From NCBI RefSeq assembly GCF_036607905.1, contig NZ_CP144555.1, positions 3,968,001 through 4,032,000 on the forward strand: DNA of 64,000 nt, read 5' to 3'. The DNA comes from Streptomyces sp. SCSIO 75703. GTDB lineage: Bacteria > Actinomycetota > Actinomycetes > Streptomycetales > Streptomycetaceae. The notes under the pieces are model-generated. The model did no database searches, was not told the origin of the DNA, and worked only from the letters and a program-made list of their open reading frames with translations. The stretch's first letter is position 1. The number at the start of each line of letters is the position of its first letter. Positions 18,865-26,624 of the stretch are shown here, in pieces. The translations under genes were made by a program, and so were the position numbers.

Positions 18865-18869
18865 CCTAG
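17916..18869 (+). CDS. IS481-family transposase
   Basis: A 317-residue DDE transposase of normal IS481 length starting at GTG 17916 (PHRNAPLTETGRLRLA). Residues about 10-55 are a helix-turn-helix (PLRRAAERFQVSPTTAQRW), followed by a second one near residue 100. The rve domain follows with first Asp in GELVHVDIKKLG, second Asp in RVLTDNGSCYRS and Glu in NGKVERFNRTLLDEWAY. The stop codon TAG at 18867-18869 lies beyond the right inverted repeat and is supplied by flanking DNA. The gene appears intact. Confidence 0.93.
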   Translation: MPHRNAPLTETGRLRLACCVVEDGWPLRRAAERFQVSPTTAQRWAGRYRQFGEAGMSDRSSRPHASPRRTPTRTERRIIKVRLLRRWGPARIAHLLRLVPSTVHRVLTRFGLARLTHLDRATGRVIRRYERERPGELVHVDIKKLGNIPDGGGHKMLGRQAGRRNRKNVGYSYLHTAVDDRSRLAYSEIHTDEKKETATGFWTRAHAFFTECGITVERVLTDNGSCYRSRDWRDVLTAAGITHKRTRPYRPQTNGKVERFNRTLLDEWAYARPYRSEAERREAFPQWLHTYNHHRGHTALNGQPPASRVPNLTGQYT

Positions 18870-19208
18870 GCCGACCGGGCAAACCTCCCGGCCTCACGGC
18901 GCGAAGCGGTCATCGCCTGCCACCGCTATCTCACCGGCCACCTCGGCCAACTCCACTGCGACACCGCACTCGCCGCGGGCTGGCCCATCGCCACCGACGC
19001 GATCGAAGGCGCCTGCCGGCACCTGATCGCCGACCGCCTCGACATCACCGGCGCCCGCTGGGGCCTCGCCGGCGCCGAAGCCGTCCTCAAACTCCGCGCC
19101 GTCACCAGCAACGGCGACCTCGACGACTACTTCAACTACCACACCGCCCGCGAACACGAGCGGCTCTACACCACCGCTGAACAGGCCACATACAGACTGA
19201 CCGCCTGA
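18870..19208 (+). pseudogene. ISKra4-family transposase, 3' fragment
   Basis: The 113 C-terminal codons of an ISKra4-type transposase (SRREAVIACHRYLTGHLGQL, GWPIATDAIEGACRHLIADR, ARWGLAGAEAVLKLRAV, ending TAEQATYRLTA). The ATDAIEGACRHLI block contains the catalytic glutamate. The larger N-terminal part is absent because IS481 abuts at 18864. It was presumably the target, or a neighbour joined by deletion. Confidence 0.85.
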
Positions 19209-19657
19209 TCCACCACCTTCACTTCAGAGGAGCCGCACCCGTCTTCGTTTGCTGGTCGAGGAGTTCGTCGGCTATGGGGTGTCTGGCGACCAAGCCACTC
19301 AAGGTGTCCTCGACGGCACCGAGGTAGATCGGCGGAGAGCGGAGTGCGTCGACGGTCTGCGGCAGACCGAGACGTCGAAGCGCGCCACCAGCGACTCGAC
19401 GGACCTCAAGCACAAATAGGGGACCTCGAAGCCCTCCGCGAACTTATGGCTGGCCTCGTTGCCCCCTCATGGTGACGGCCCATGGGATCGTCACCGTGAA
19501 CAACACGAAGAACGTGATGGCTCTCCAGCGTCAGATCGAGGAAGGCGGGTCGACCAGACGGTCGAACCCGGTGCGTTGGGTTCAGGCCGCTGGTGCGAAA
19601 TCCGGCGAGATGACGCGAGGAGCCCGCATGCCGTCGCACAGTACGCGACGGCATGCG
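19209..19657. other. Junction region between ISKra4 remnant and defence island
   Basis: About 450 bases without a supported gene. The minus strand of 19219-19413 can encode RRLGLPQTVDALRSPPIYLG and continues to GLVARHPIADELLDQQTK, which has protein-like composition and may be the C-terminal end of a lost gene, but I do not recognise it. The rest is probably ISKra4 terminus and degraded sequence. Confidence 0.4.
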
Positions 19658-20866
19658 TCACTCGCGCAGCACGTCGTTCCGCCCTGCAGTGCGAGCAGGT
19701 GGCACCTGCTTCTTGACCTTCACAAGGCCCAGTTCGACCTTGAGCTGCTCGAAGACCAGGTCCGGAGTTCCGATACGCCCCACGGCATGGCTGTGTGCGG
19801 TCAGCGTGGCTTCGGCGAACGGGCTGTCGAGGGTGGCGACGCGGTCCCAGCTTCTGGCCTCTGCCAGGGGAACGGACTTCACGTTCTCCCTGTCCAGCAA
19901 CAGATGCGGGATGTCCAGGTACTGAGGCAGGAGCTGGAACCTGTTGTCGTCCGTTCGGAACACCCTCAGGAGAGCGTCGCGGTTCCTTTTCGTCCCCTCC
20001 TCGCGCCACTTGGCCACGAGGGTCGACTCGAACAGCGGGCCTGCCTTGGCGACCCGAACGAACTCTGCCTTCGCCTTCCGCAGCGGACGGCTCGGATGGG
20101 GCACTGGAGGGTCCTCGTACAGGTCACAGGCGGGTGTGAGCACCAGCCACCAGGATCCCTCTGGATCACGCAGAAGGTCGGCCGAGGTGAGGTGCAAGGT
20201 CACGGGCGGCTTGAGGTAGGTCCGGGCGGCCGACGAGTGGCCGACCACGGTGCCGTCCGCCCCGTCGAGGGCACCGTCCAGCTCTCGGATCGCGTTCTCC
20301 TTGAGCCAGGCGGCCAGCCGGTGTACGAGCAGCGGGGCGATCTGCTGCTGGTCGGCCTCGGCCATGTCCGGCCAGTTCGGCGCAATGACGTCCCGCAGGA
20401 AGTCCCGGATCTCCCGGTCCACGAGATCACCGAGCCGACGGGTCAGCGACGGGACTCCGGACTGGAGTCCGATGCGCACGGCCTCCAGAACCTCGTCCAG
20501 CCTGTGCTTCGTCACGACCTGGACGAGCGGTGGCGCCTCCAAGTCCTGCACTTGACCGGGGACGTTGGTGCAGAAGATCACCGGAACCCAGCGGGTCTTC
20601 GCGATCCTGTCGTACAGGTCCCGACCTCGCCGTTCGAGACCAGGGACTATGCCCGGCCCCTGAGACGAGTCCCTGACGTCCAGAACGACCAAGTCGATCT
20701 GTTCTCTCGCGAGGATCAGTTCGGCCTCGCCGAAGTCCTGTTCCGTCTCGATGGAGATGGAGCCCAAGTCGCTGAGCTCCTCCTCCAACATGTCCTTGAG
20801 TTCACCTGCGATGTCCTCCTCGTCGTCGACGACGAGTATCCGGAACACCGCGCCCCCCTCTGTCAC
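19658..20866 (-). CDS. Response-regulator-like protein with unassigned C-terminal domain
   Basis: A 402-residue protein. Residues 8-125 form a CheY-like receiver with acidic pair D14-D15 (ILVVDDEED), phosphoacceptor D63 (LVVLDVRDS), T100 (VIFCTN) and K120 (VVTK), all expected for phosphotransfer. The remaining 270 residues match no output domain I know: no helix-turn-helix, GGDEF or kinase motif is seen; there is a TPACDLYEDPP motif near the middle and a basic end VKVKKQVPPA. The start GTG 20866 overlaps the stop of the sensor gene (GTGA), so the two are translationally coupled. It is probably the effector or regulator of the adjacent dual-ATPase sensor in the defence island. Confidence 0.85.
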   Translation of the reverse strand: MTEGGAVFRILVVDDEEDIAGELKDMLEEELSDLGSISIETEQDFGEAELILAREQIDLVVLDVRDSSQGPGIVPGLERRGRDLYDRIAKTRWVPVIFCTNVPGQVQDLEAPPLVQVVTKHRLDEVLEAVRIGLQSGVPSLTRRLGDLVDREIRDFLRDVIAPNWPDMAEADQQQIAPLLVHRLAAWLKENAIRELDGALDGADGTVVGHSSAARTYLKPPVTLHLTSADLLRDPEGSWWLVLTPACDLYEDPPVPHPSRPLRKAKAEFVRVAKAGPLFESTLVAKWREEGTKRNRDALLRVFRTDDNRFQLLPQYLDIPHLLLDRENVKSVPLAEARSWDRVATLDSPFAEATLTAHSHAVGRIGTPDLVFEQLKVELGLVKVKKQVPPARTAGRNDVLRE

Positions 20867-23124
20867 CCAACTCTCCTTCGAAGACGTGCTCTGAAACATG
20901 CGCCGGCAAGTGGTCCTGGCGAGACCAGGTACAGGTCGCCGTCGTAGAAGTCCTTGACCACGCTGCCGGCGATGCTCAGCCCCAGCCCGATCCCGTCGGG
21001 CTTGTCGCTGAAGTAAGTGTCGAAGATCAGGTCCCTGATCTCCTCCCTCACTCCCGGACCGTTGTCGCTGACATCAATGTCGACCTCACCGTCGGGGGTG
21101 CGCTCGGTCGTGATGAGGATGCAGCGGTCAGCGCCCTCTGGAAGGGTGGACAGCCAGTAGATCGCGTTGCCGACGAGATTGAGGATCACCTGGGCGATGT
21201 CGCTCGGCTCTGCCGTCACGGTCACGTCTTCTCCGCCGACAGTGACGGTTATGCCCTGCTTGGCGAGCTCCGCCTCGTGTACGGACACCGCCTCGTCGAT
21301 GGCCTCGTGCAGCGAGATGTTCTTGGGACGACCGCGCTGGCGCCCGCTGAGGGGCTCGACACGGGTGAACAACCGGTCGAGGGCTTTCTCCTGAGCGCTG
21401 AAGTCGGTGTGGACCTTGGTGAGAGCTTCGTAGAGGCCGGGATCCTGCTCGCTCGTTCCCTTCGCCAACCTGTTCAGCCTCCGCAGCACGTAGGCGATAC
21501 GTGTCAGGGCGGCCCGGCCGTCGTGGAGCACCACGTCCACCAGGGTTCCGAGCGTGGCGAGCCGGGAGAACTGGGAAATGATCTCCTGGACCTTCTGCAC
21601 ACTGTCGTTGATGGCCTCCGTGGCCTCGTCCAGAGCGCGTCCGAGTACGGCGTCGTCCGGATAGCGCTGGTTGACCACATCGCGGAGTGGGTCAAGGGTG
21701 AAGTTCTGGAAGACCCCGTGGCCGCCGCCCTCTGTCGGGGGCAGCAGGGGCTTGCTGTCCGGAGACCGGGGAGGCTCGGGCCTGCGGAGTCTGTACCGCC
21801 ATGTCTCCAGCCTGCTCACGGCTTGGACCATGATTCTCTTGAGTTCCTCGTACTCCGGGGAGTCGATCAGCCCTTCGCGGTGAGAGCGGTCCCGCAGTCC
21901 GGGGTTCCCGTCGGCTGTGACGTAGACGAAGCCCGCCACCTGGTTGTTCGAGAGTCGCATGGTGGGGTTGTTCACGCGGCGCTGGTCGAACTCCAGCCAG
22001 TCGTATCCGGTCTCTCCGAACGGCTGGACACGGAAACCGTCGCGGTACAGGGCGATGCCGGTATTGCCCCGGATGAGTTGTCTTACCTCGCTGACGTTCC
22101 GGGCGCCGAGGTCGATCTTGAGAAGTCTGCGCAGTGAACCGCTGTCCAAATCCCAGGTTCGGATGTCCAGCTTCACGGGGCCGCAGCTGGGGAGAGTAGC
22201 GTCCTGCCGGAAGTCGTCGCGGATGACGAGTTCCTCCTCCACACCCATGGCAGTGAGGGTGAGGTGTGCCTGTCCGTTGGCGTCCACAGCGCCGACGAGT
22301 CGGTAGTGAGGATGTGCCAGCGTCTCGCTTGCGCTCACGAAACCCGAGTAGTGATGCAGTTCGCCTGGCGGAGTCTCGATGTAGATCGAGAATTCTGGCT
22401 GGTCCGGCACTGCCAGCTCCGTGGGGGGCGGAGGCGGGAGCAACCGGGAGAGGGACCGTTTCAGAGTCTCGATGGACTCCGCCGTCCACTGCTGGCGAAG
22501 ACCTTCGAGGCGCACGACCGTCCCGTGCGGCCTCCGGTCCGGTTCTGCGGCCACGCCAGTGTGGAACTCTCCGGCCAGGTCGTCGAACAACTGCTCCGCC
22601 TCGCCGCCGATGGCGAAGACCTTCGGAGACCGAACCGACCAGTTGACCGGGACTTGATCCAGATAGGCGTCCTCGACGGAGAAGCTGCGCCAGTCGAGTC
22701 GCAGAGTCACCTCTTCACCGTCACCACGGCACGTCGCCAGCGAGGTCACACGTGCCAGACGAGCGGCGGAGAACCTTCCGATGCCCTTGGCCCCGAGCAC
22801 TCGACGCCCGCGCCCTTCACTGAGGGGGCGCCGGTGTCGATGGGAAGTCGCGATCTCCATCCAGGTGCCGCGGACGGTTTCCGCTGACATGCCGTGTCCG
22901 TCATCCCACACCTCGATGGAACCCACCCCCTCTTCGAGGGGTGCGTTGAACCGAATCACGACGAGGCTCGCGTCGGCGTCGTACGCGTTCTTCACCAGTT
23001 CGGTGAGGGCGACCCGCTCGTTGCTGATCAGTTCCTCACCCAAGGTGCTCATCAGTCGCGCGCGCGGCCGGAGGTACGCCTCCGTGTCCTCCGAGTCCAC
23101 CTGAGCCCCGCTTTCGGTCACCAT
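20863..23124 (-). CDS. Dual-GHKL sensor: MORC/HSP90-like ATPase fused to histidine kinase
   Basis: A 753-residue protein with two separate GHKL ATP-binding domains. The N-terminal one has N-box E42-N46 (ALTELVKNAYDAD), DDGHGMS at 74-80 and glycine box GAKGIGRFSAARL at 111, the HSP90/MutL/MORC arrangement. A middle region of about 350 residues follows. The C-terminal part contains a helical stretch with a candidate phospho-His (VVLHDGRAALTRI) and a histidine-kinase ATPase with N-box (QVILNLVGNAIYWL), DNGPG at 687-691 and GIGLGLSI. No transmembrane segment is seen, so it is cytoplasmic. Its partner response regulator overlaps its stop codon. It is divergent from the DNA methyltransferase and may sense foreign or damaged DNA. 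Confidence 0.88.
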   Translation of the reverse strand: MVTESGAQVDSEDTEAYLRPRARLMSTLGEELISNERVALTELVKNAYDADASLVVIRFNAPLEEGVGSIEVWDDGHGMSAETVRGTWMEIATSHRHRRPLSEGRGRRVLGAKGIGRFSAARLARVTSLATCRGDGEEVTLRLDWRSFSVEDAYLDQVPVNWSVRSPKVFAIGGEAEQLFDDLAGEFHTGVAAEPDRRPHGTVVRLEGLRQQWTAESIETLKRSLSRLLPPPPPTELAVPDQPEFSIYIETPPGELHHYSGFVSASETLAHPHYRLVGAVDANGQAHLTLTAMGVEEELVIRDDFRQDATLPSCGPVKLDIRTWDLDSGSLRRLLKIDLGARNVSEVRQLIRGNTGIALYRDGFRVQPFGETGYDWLEFDQRRVNNPTMRLSNNQVAGFVYVTADGNPGLRDRSHREGLIDSPEYEELKRIMVQAVSRLETWRYRLRRPEPPRSPDSKPLLPPTEGGGHGVFQNFTLDPLRDVVNQRYPDDAVLGRALDEATEAINDSVQKVQEIISQFSRLATLGTLVDVVLHDGRAALTRIAYVLRRLNRLAKGTSEQDPGLYEALTKVHTDFSAQEKALDRLFTRVEPLSGRQRGRPKNISLHEAIDEAVSVHEAELAKQGITVTVGGEDVTVTAEPSDIAQVILNLVGNAIYWLSTLPEGADRCILITTERTPDGEVDIDVSDNGPGVREEIRDLIFDTYFSDKPDGIGLGLSIAGSVVKDFYDGDLYLVSPGPLAGACFRARLRRRVG

Positions 23125-23579
23125 CTGCGCTGCCTGTTCGCATAGCAGGCCGGGGTCAGAATCCTATAGGCGACACGAGCGGCGAATGGTGCCTACGGAT
23201 GGCACGCCGGGTGCTTCGGCGCCGGAGTGGCCGAAAGTCACCCGAATCAGCCGTGCTGGCGAAGACGAACCGTTTCGAATGTGTCTTCTGGAGCGCGCCC
23301 TCGTTGGGACGGGTATGCAGGGTTGGCACAAGATGGCTGTGTGTGCGGGCCGCCGACAGCAGTGTCGGTGGCGTCCCGTACCATAGATCACCTCAGGATG
23401 CACCAGGAGACCGCCTCGGACGCCGGCCGCGCGCTACGCCGACCATGTGGGCGCGAGGCGGGTCAGACCAGGCGAAAGTCAAGCGTTCCGGCAGTCCAGG
23501 GGTGCCGGAATCATTGCCTCCGCAGGTTGGTCCGTGATCTCCTGGTGCTCATTCATGTCGTGTGTACGGAGGGCGTGCT
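23125..23579. other. Divergent promoter region between sensor and methyltransferase genes
   Basis: About 455 bases between the minus-strand sensor and the plus-strand methyltransferase, with no supported gene; the overlapping open frames here look like shadows. It must carry both promoters. A GGAGGG ribosome site lies at 23568-23573, seven bases before the methyltransferase GTG at 23580. Confidence 0.5.
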
Positions 23580-25526
23580 GTGGAGAAGGGGAAGTACGGC
23601 GTACCCCTGGAGCGGAGCGACTACCTCCCGTTGGAACCCCATGAGGAGAGCTGCTCTCCAGGGAACTTCCGGAAATGGCTGAAGACCTACGGTAAGGGCA
23701 AGCGACTGGCGGTCGACCTCTTCTCCGGGGCCGGCGGCCTGAGCTTCGGCGTGAAGCAGGCGGGGTGGACGGTCGCAGCCGCTGTCGACTTCGACGAGCG
23801 TGCGCTGGAGACCCACGCGGCGAACTTCCCGGGCATGAGCCTCCGCATGGACCTCGGCAACTCGGACGAGCGCGACACCCTGATAGGACTCCTGAAGGGC
23901 GCCGACATCGACCTGATCGCCGGCGGCCCTCCCTGCCAGCCGTTCAGCCGTGCCGGACGCAGCAAGATCCGGGATCTCGTGGCCAACCACAATCGGGATC
24001 CGCAGGACCTTCGTAAGGAGCTGTGGCGCTCCTACCTGCACGTGGTCGAGGAAGTCCGACCTCGCGCGGTACTCATGGAGAACGTTCCCGACATGGGGCT
24101 CGGCGACGACTTCTTTGTCGTACGCACGATCGAGCAGCGCCTGGAGGATCTCGGGTACGCCACACAGGTTCGCCTGGTAGACGCGTGGCACTACGGTGTC
24201 CCCCAACACCGGAAACGACTCATCCTGCTCGCCAGGAACGATGTCGAGCGCTTCGACTGGCAGCCGAAGCAGGAGGGATTCACCAGCCTCCGTGATGCGA
24301 TCGGCGACCTTCCCGATCTCGACCCGCAGCCGATAAAGCGCGTCGGTGAACGAGAGCTGCCGTACTGCGCTCCGGAGGCTCCTTCCTCGTTCGTGGAGAT
24401 GATGCGCAAGGACGCACCAGAGGGACTGATCTGGGACCACATGACGCGGCGGGTCCGCGAGGACGACTGGGAGATCTTCTCCAAGCACATGGACTCCACG
24501 ACCCTGTACTCGGACATCCCGAAGCGGCTCCAGCGCTACAGCGCCGAGCACTTCACGGACAAGTACAAGAAGCTTGCCTGGGACGAGCGCAGTCGGTCGA
24601 TCACAGCGCACATCGCCAAGGACGGCTACTGGTACATCCACCCGGACCAGCCGCGCACGCTCACTGTGCGTGAGGCGGCCCGGGTGCAGACCTTCCCTGA
24701 CTGGTTCCGGTTCGCCGGCACTCGCAGTGACGCCTTCCGGCAGATCGGGAACGCGGTGCCCCCGCTGCTGGGCAAGGCAGCCGCCGAGGCCCTCGCACCG
24801 GTGCAGGGTGTGCAGGCGCCACTCGGAGGGCTGCAACCGCACTGGCGACAGGTCCGGGAGGAACTGGCGGCCTGGGCAGAGAGCCGGCGAGACGGTGACG
24901 ACTGGTGGCATCTCCCAGGAGAGCAGCTGTCACCACTCTCAGCGGCGGTGATCGCGCTCCTCTCCGGTACCAAGCTGTCAGCAGCCCAGATGGACGAGGT
25001 CTTGGCGGACGTGAGATCGCGTAAGTCTCTCACCACCAAGGCGTACGAGAACCTCCTGCAAGCGGCTCCCTCGGAGAAGGCCAGAACCCGGCTGGAACGT
25101 CTCGCCCCTCTCGTCGATGACACAGCGGCCTGGCACAAGAGCAGGCGTCTCGAGATTCCCGAACGCCTCGCGTTGAAGCCGGCCGAGTCCTCGCTCTACC
25201 GCCTGCTGGCGGGCGACGACCTTCTCTGGGTGGGGCAGGGCGCGCTGCGAGTTGCCGCGCGCCTGAACGACAGTGACGCGGACCGCACGAACAGGCTCAG
25301 CGACGGCCGCGTCAACCTCGTGAGACTCGTGGGTGCAGGAGACGACAGCGCGCCGCTCCGTATGGCAGCGCTGCGCCTCCTCGGTAACACGGTCTGCGGT
25401 ACCCAACGGTCGCTGTGCTCTGACTGCCCGCTGAGTAAGTACTGCCCACGGAAGTCCGATGAGGTCTCGGCGGTGGAGGCCAACAGCAAATCGAAGGGCA
25501 ACGCAAAGGGAAGGAGTAAGCAGTAG
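23580..25526 (+). CDS. DNA (cytosine-5) methyltransferase with C-terminal EndoIII-like Fe-S domain
   Basis: A 648-residue enzyme. The N-terminal 400 residues are a complete C5 methyltransferase: motif I DLFSGAGGLSFG (46-57), motif IV GGPPCQPFSRAG with catalytic C119, motif VI MENVPDMG, motif VIII PQHRKRLILLA, and motif X QIGNAVPPLLG. It methylates cytosine in duplex DNA using S-adenosylmethionine; the recognition sequence cannot be read. The last 220 residues are helical and end in four cysteines spaced C-x6-C-x2-C-x5-C (C606, C613, C616, C622; CGTQRSLCSDCPLSKYC), the iron-sulfur loop spacing of endonuclease III/MutY. The start GTG 23580 follows GGAGG by seven bases. Convergent with vsr. It probably marks self DNA for this island. 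Confidence 0.93.
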   Translation: MEKGKYGVPLERSDYLPLEPHEESCSPGNFRKWLKTYGKGKRLAVDLFSGAGGLSFGVKQAGWTVAAAVDFDERALETHAANFPGMSLRMDLGNSDERDTLIGLLKGADIDLIAGGPPCQPFSRAGRSKIRDLVANHNRDPQDLRKELWRSYLHVVEEVRPRAVLMENVPDMGLGDDFFVVRTIEQRLEDLGYATQVRLVDAWHYGVPQHRKRLILLARNDVERFDWQPKQEGFTSLRDAIGDLPDLDPQPIKRVGERELPYCAPEAPSSFVEMMRKDAPEGLIWDHMTRRVREDDWEIFSKHMDSTTLYSDIPKRLQRYSAEHFTDKYKKLAWDERSRSITAHIAKDGYWYIHPDQPRTLTVREAARVQTFPDWFRFAGTRSDAFRQIGNAVPPLLGKAAAEALAPVQGVQAPLGGLQPHWRQVREELAAWAESRRDGDDWWHLPGEQLSPLSAAVIALLSGTKLSAAQMDEVLADVRSRKSLTTKAYENLLQAAPSEKARTRLERLAPLVDDTAAWHKSRRLEIPERLALKPAESSLYRLLAGDDLLWVGQGALRVAARLNDSDADRTNRLSDGRVNLVRLVGAGDDSAPLRMAALRLLGNTVCGTQRSLCSDCPLSKYCPRKSDEVSAVEANSKSKGNAKGRSKQ

Positions 25527-25556
25527 TCGAAGCAGGGGGAGACATGCCGAGGTCGA

Positions 25557-26003
25557 TCACCCGGGCCTACGGCCGCACGCCACGGAGATCCTGAGCGCTG
25601 CCTGCTCTGCGTCCGAACGTACCTCGCACTCCCAGACGCGAATCACGGTCCAACCGGCGCCCTCGCATGCCTCGGTGTTGCGTCTGTCGCGCCTCCTGTT
25701 CGCTTCGATCTTGTCGGACCACCGCTTGGCGTTCGGCCCCTGGAATTCGACTACACCGTGGACAGGGCAACCGTGCCAGAAACATCCGTCGACGAACACG
25801 GCCACCCGATGACGAGGCAGGACGAAGTCCGCAGTGCAGCGGGGAGCGACTCTGCGCTGGAGCCGGTAGCGGAGCCCAAGACGGTGAACTGCTTGCCGCA
25901 GCTTCACCTCCGGGCCGGTGTCACGGGACCGGCGCCCGCGCAGATGATCACCTTTCCCGGTTCGCACCCAGCCGCTGGCCGGCTTCTCGACACTGCGGTC
26001 CAT
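25557..26003 (-). CDS. vsr: Very short patch repair endonuclease (Vsr)
   Basis: A 148-residue protein starting at ATG 26003 (MDRSVEKPASGW). It has the Vsr pattern: RRSRDTGPEVKLRQAVHRLG helix, catalytic-site strand ADFVLPRHRVAVFVDGCFWH with D59 and the zinc-binding HGCP, then NAKRWSDKIEANRRRDRR and GWTVIRVWECEV. Vsr nicks at T:G mismatches formed when 5-methylcytosine deaminates, which explains its place beside a cytosine methyltransferase. The genes are convergent, 30 bases between stops. The start is divergent from the AbrB-like gene. Confidence 0.95.
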   Translation of the reverse strand: MDRSVEKPASGWVRTGKGDHLRGRRSRDTGPEVKLRQAVHRLGLRYRLQRRVAPRCTADFVLPRHRVAVFVDGCFWHGCPVHGVVEFQGPNAKRWSDKIEANRRRDRRNTEACEGAGWTVIRVWECEVRSDAEQAALRISVACGRRPG

Positions 26004-26058
26004 GATCAGTGGTCCAGTTCTCCAGGTACTTGGGGAGGGAGCGTGCCACACTCCTTCC

Positions 26059-26247
26059 ATGCTCCGAGAACCCGCCGAAATCCGCATCGGTGACCACGGT
26101 CAGGTCGAACTTCCCATGGGTCTTCTCGCGGAGGCGGGCCTGATGCCAGGTACCGAACTGCTCGCCTTCAGCGACGGTGACGGCCGCATCGTCCTACGGC
26201 GCGCCGAGGACGCAGCCCGTGACCTTCTGGGGAACGGAACTTTGTGA
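26059..26247 (+). CDS. AbrB/MazE/SpoVT-like small DNA-binding protein
   Basis: A 62-residue swapped-hairpin protein starting at ATG 26059 (MLREPAEIRIGDHGQVELPM). The pattern G-x-V-x-L-P followed by LAEAGLMPGTELLAFSDGDG and RIVLRRAEDAARDLLG is the AbrB fold with its short C-terminal helix. Such proteins are commonly antitoxins of PIN toxins, but no toxin frame follows, only non-coding sequence up to the HNH gene. Divergent from vsr with 55 bases between, so it could regulate that promoter. Confidence 0.8.
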   Translation: MLREPAEIRIGDHGQVELPMGLLAEAGLMPGTELLAFSDGDGRIVLRRAEDAARDLLGNGTL

Positions 26248-26624
26248 CAGTGCAAGGAACCTCGCTCCGGACCGCGTGGTGAAGCTGCACCGGTTCGAGG
26301 AGGTCCTCGGCCGCTTCGTGGACCAGGGCGCTTCTGACGGCTCTTGGCCGGCCGCGGGACGGATTCCGTCGACGCAGCGCAGCGCGAGCCGCCTCGTGAG
26401 GCTCAGACCGCCACGCCGGGGCACGCCACCGCGACGTCCTGGCCGCGAAACAGAGGAAACGCGTCCGTACCCGCAGCGCCGCTGCGGCCTGAGCGACCCG
26501 GCGAACCCATCCGGGCAGAGCAATCGCCGTAGCTATCCAGACGGTCCGCGCTTGAAGAGTGACATTTGCAGACACGGTAGGACCAGGTGTAAGAGCTTCG
26601 ACACCCTCAAGAAAAGGGATGCGA
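26248..26624. other. Gene-free region after AbrB-like gene
   Basis: No supported gene in about 377 bases. A PIN toxin would be expected after an AbrB-like antitoxin, but the frames here lack its acidic motifs. The tail of this stretch becomes AT-richer and carries the promoter and the AAAAGGG ribosome site (26614-26618) of the HNH gene. Confidence 0.45.

Noticed and set aside
19219..19413. 64-codon minus-strand frame next to the ISKra4 fragment
   Set aside because: Protein-like ending but no family, no start signal and no context; kept only as part of a junction region.
23199..23537. Small plus-strand frames between the sensor and the methyltransferase genes
   Set aside because: No ribosome site, no recognisable domain and atypical codon use; treated as promoter region.
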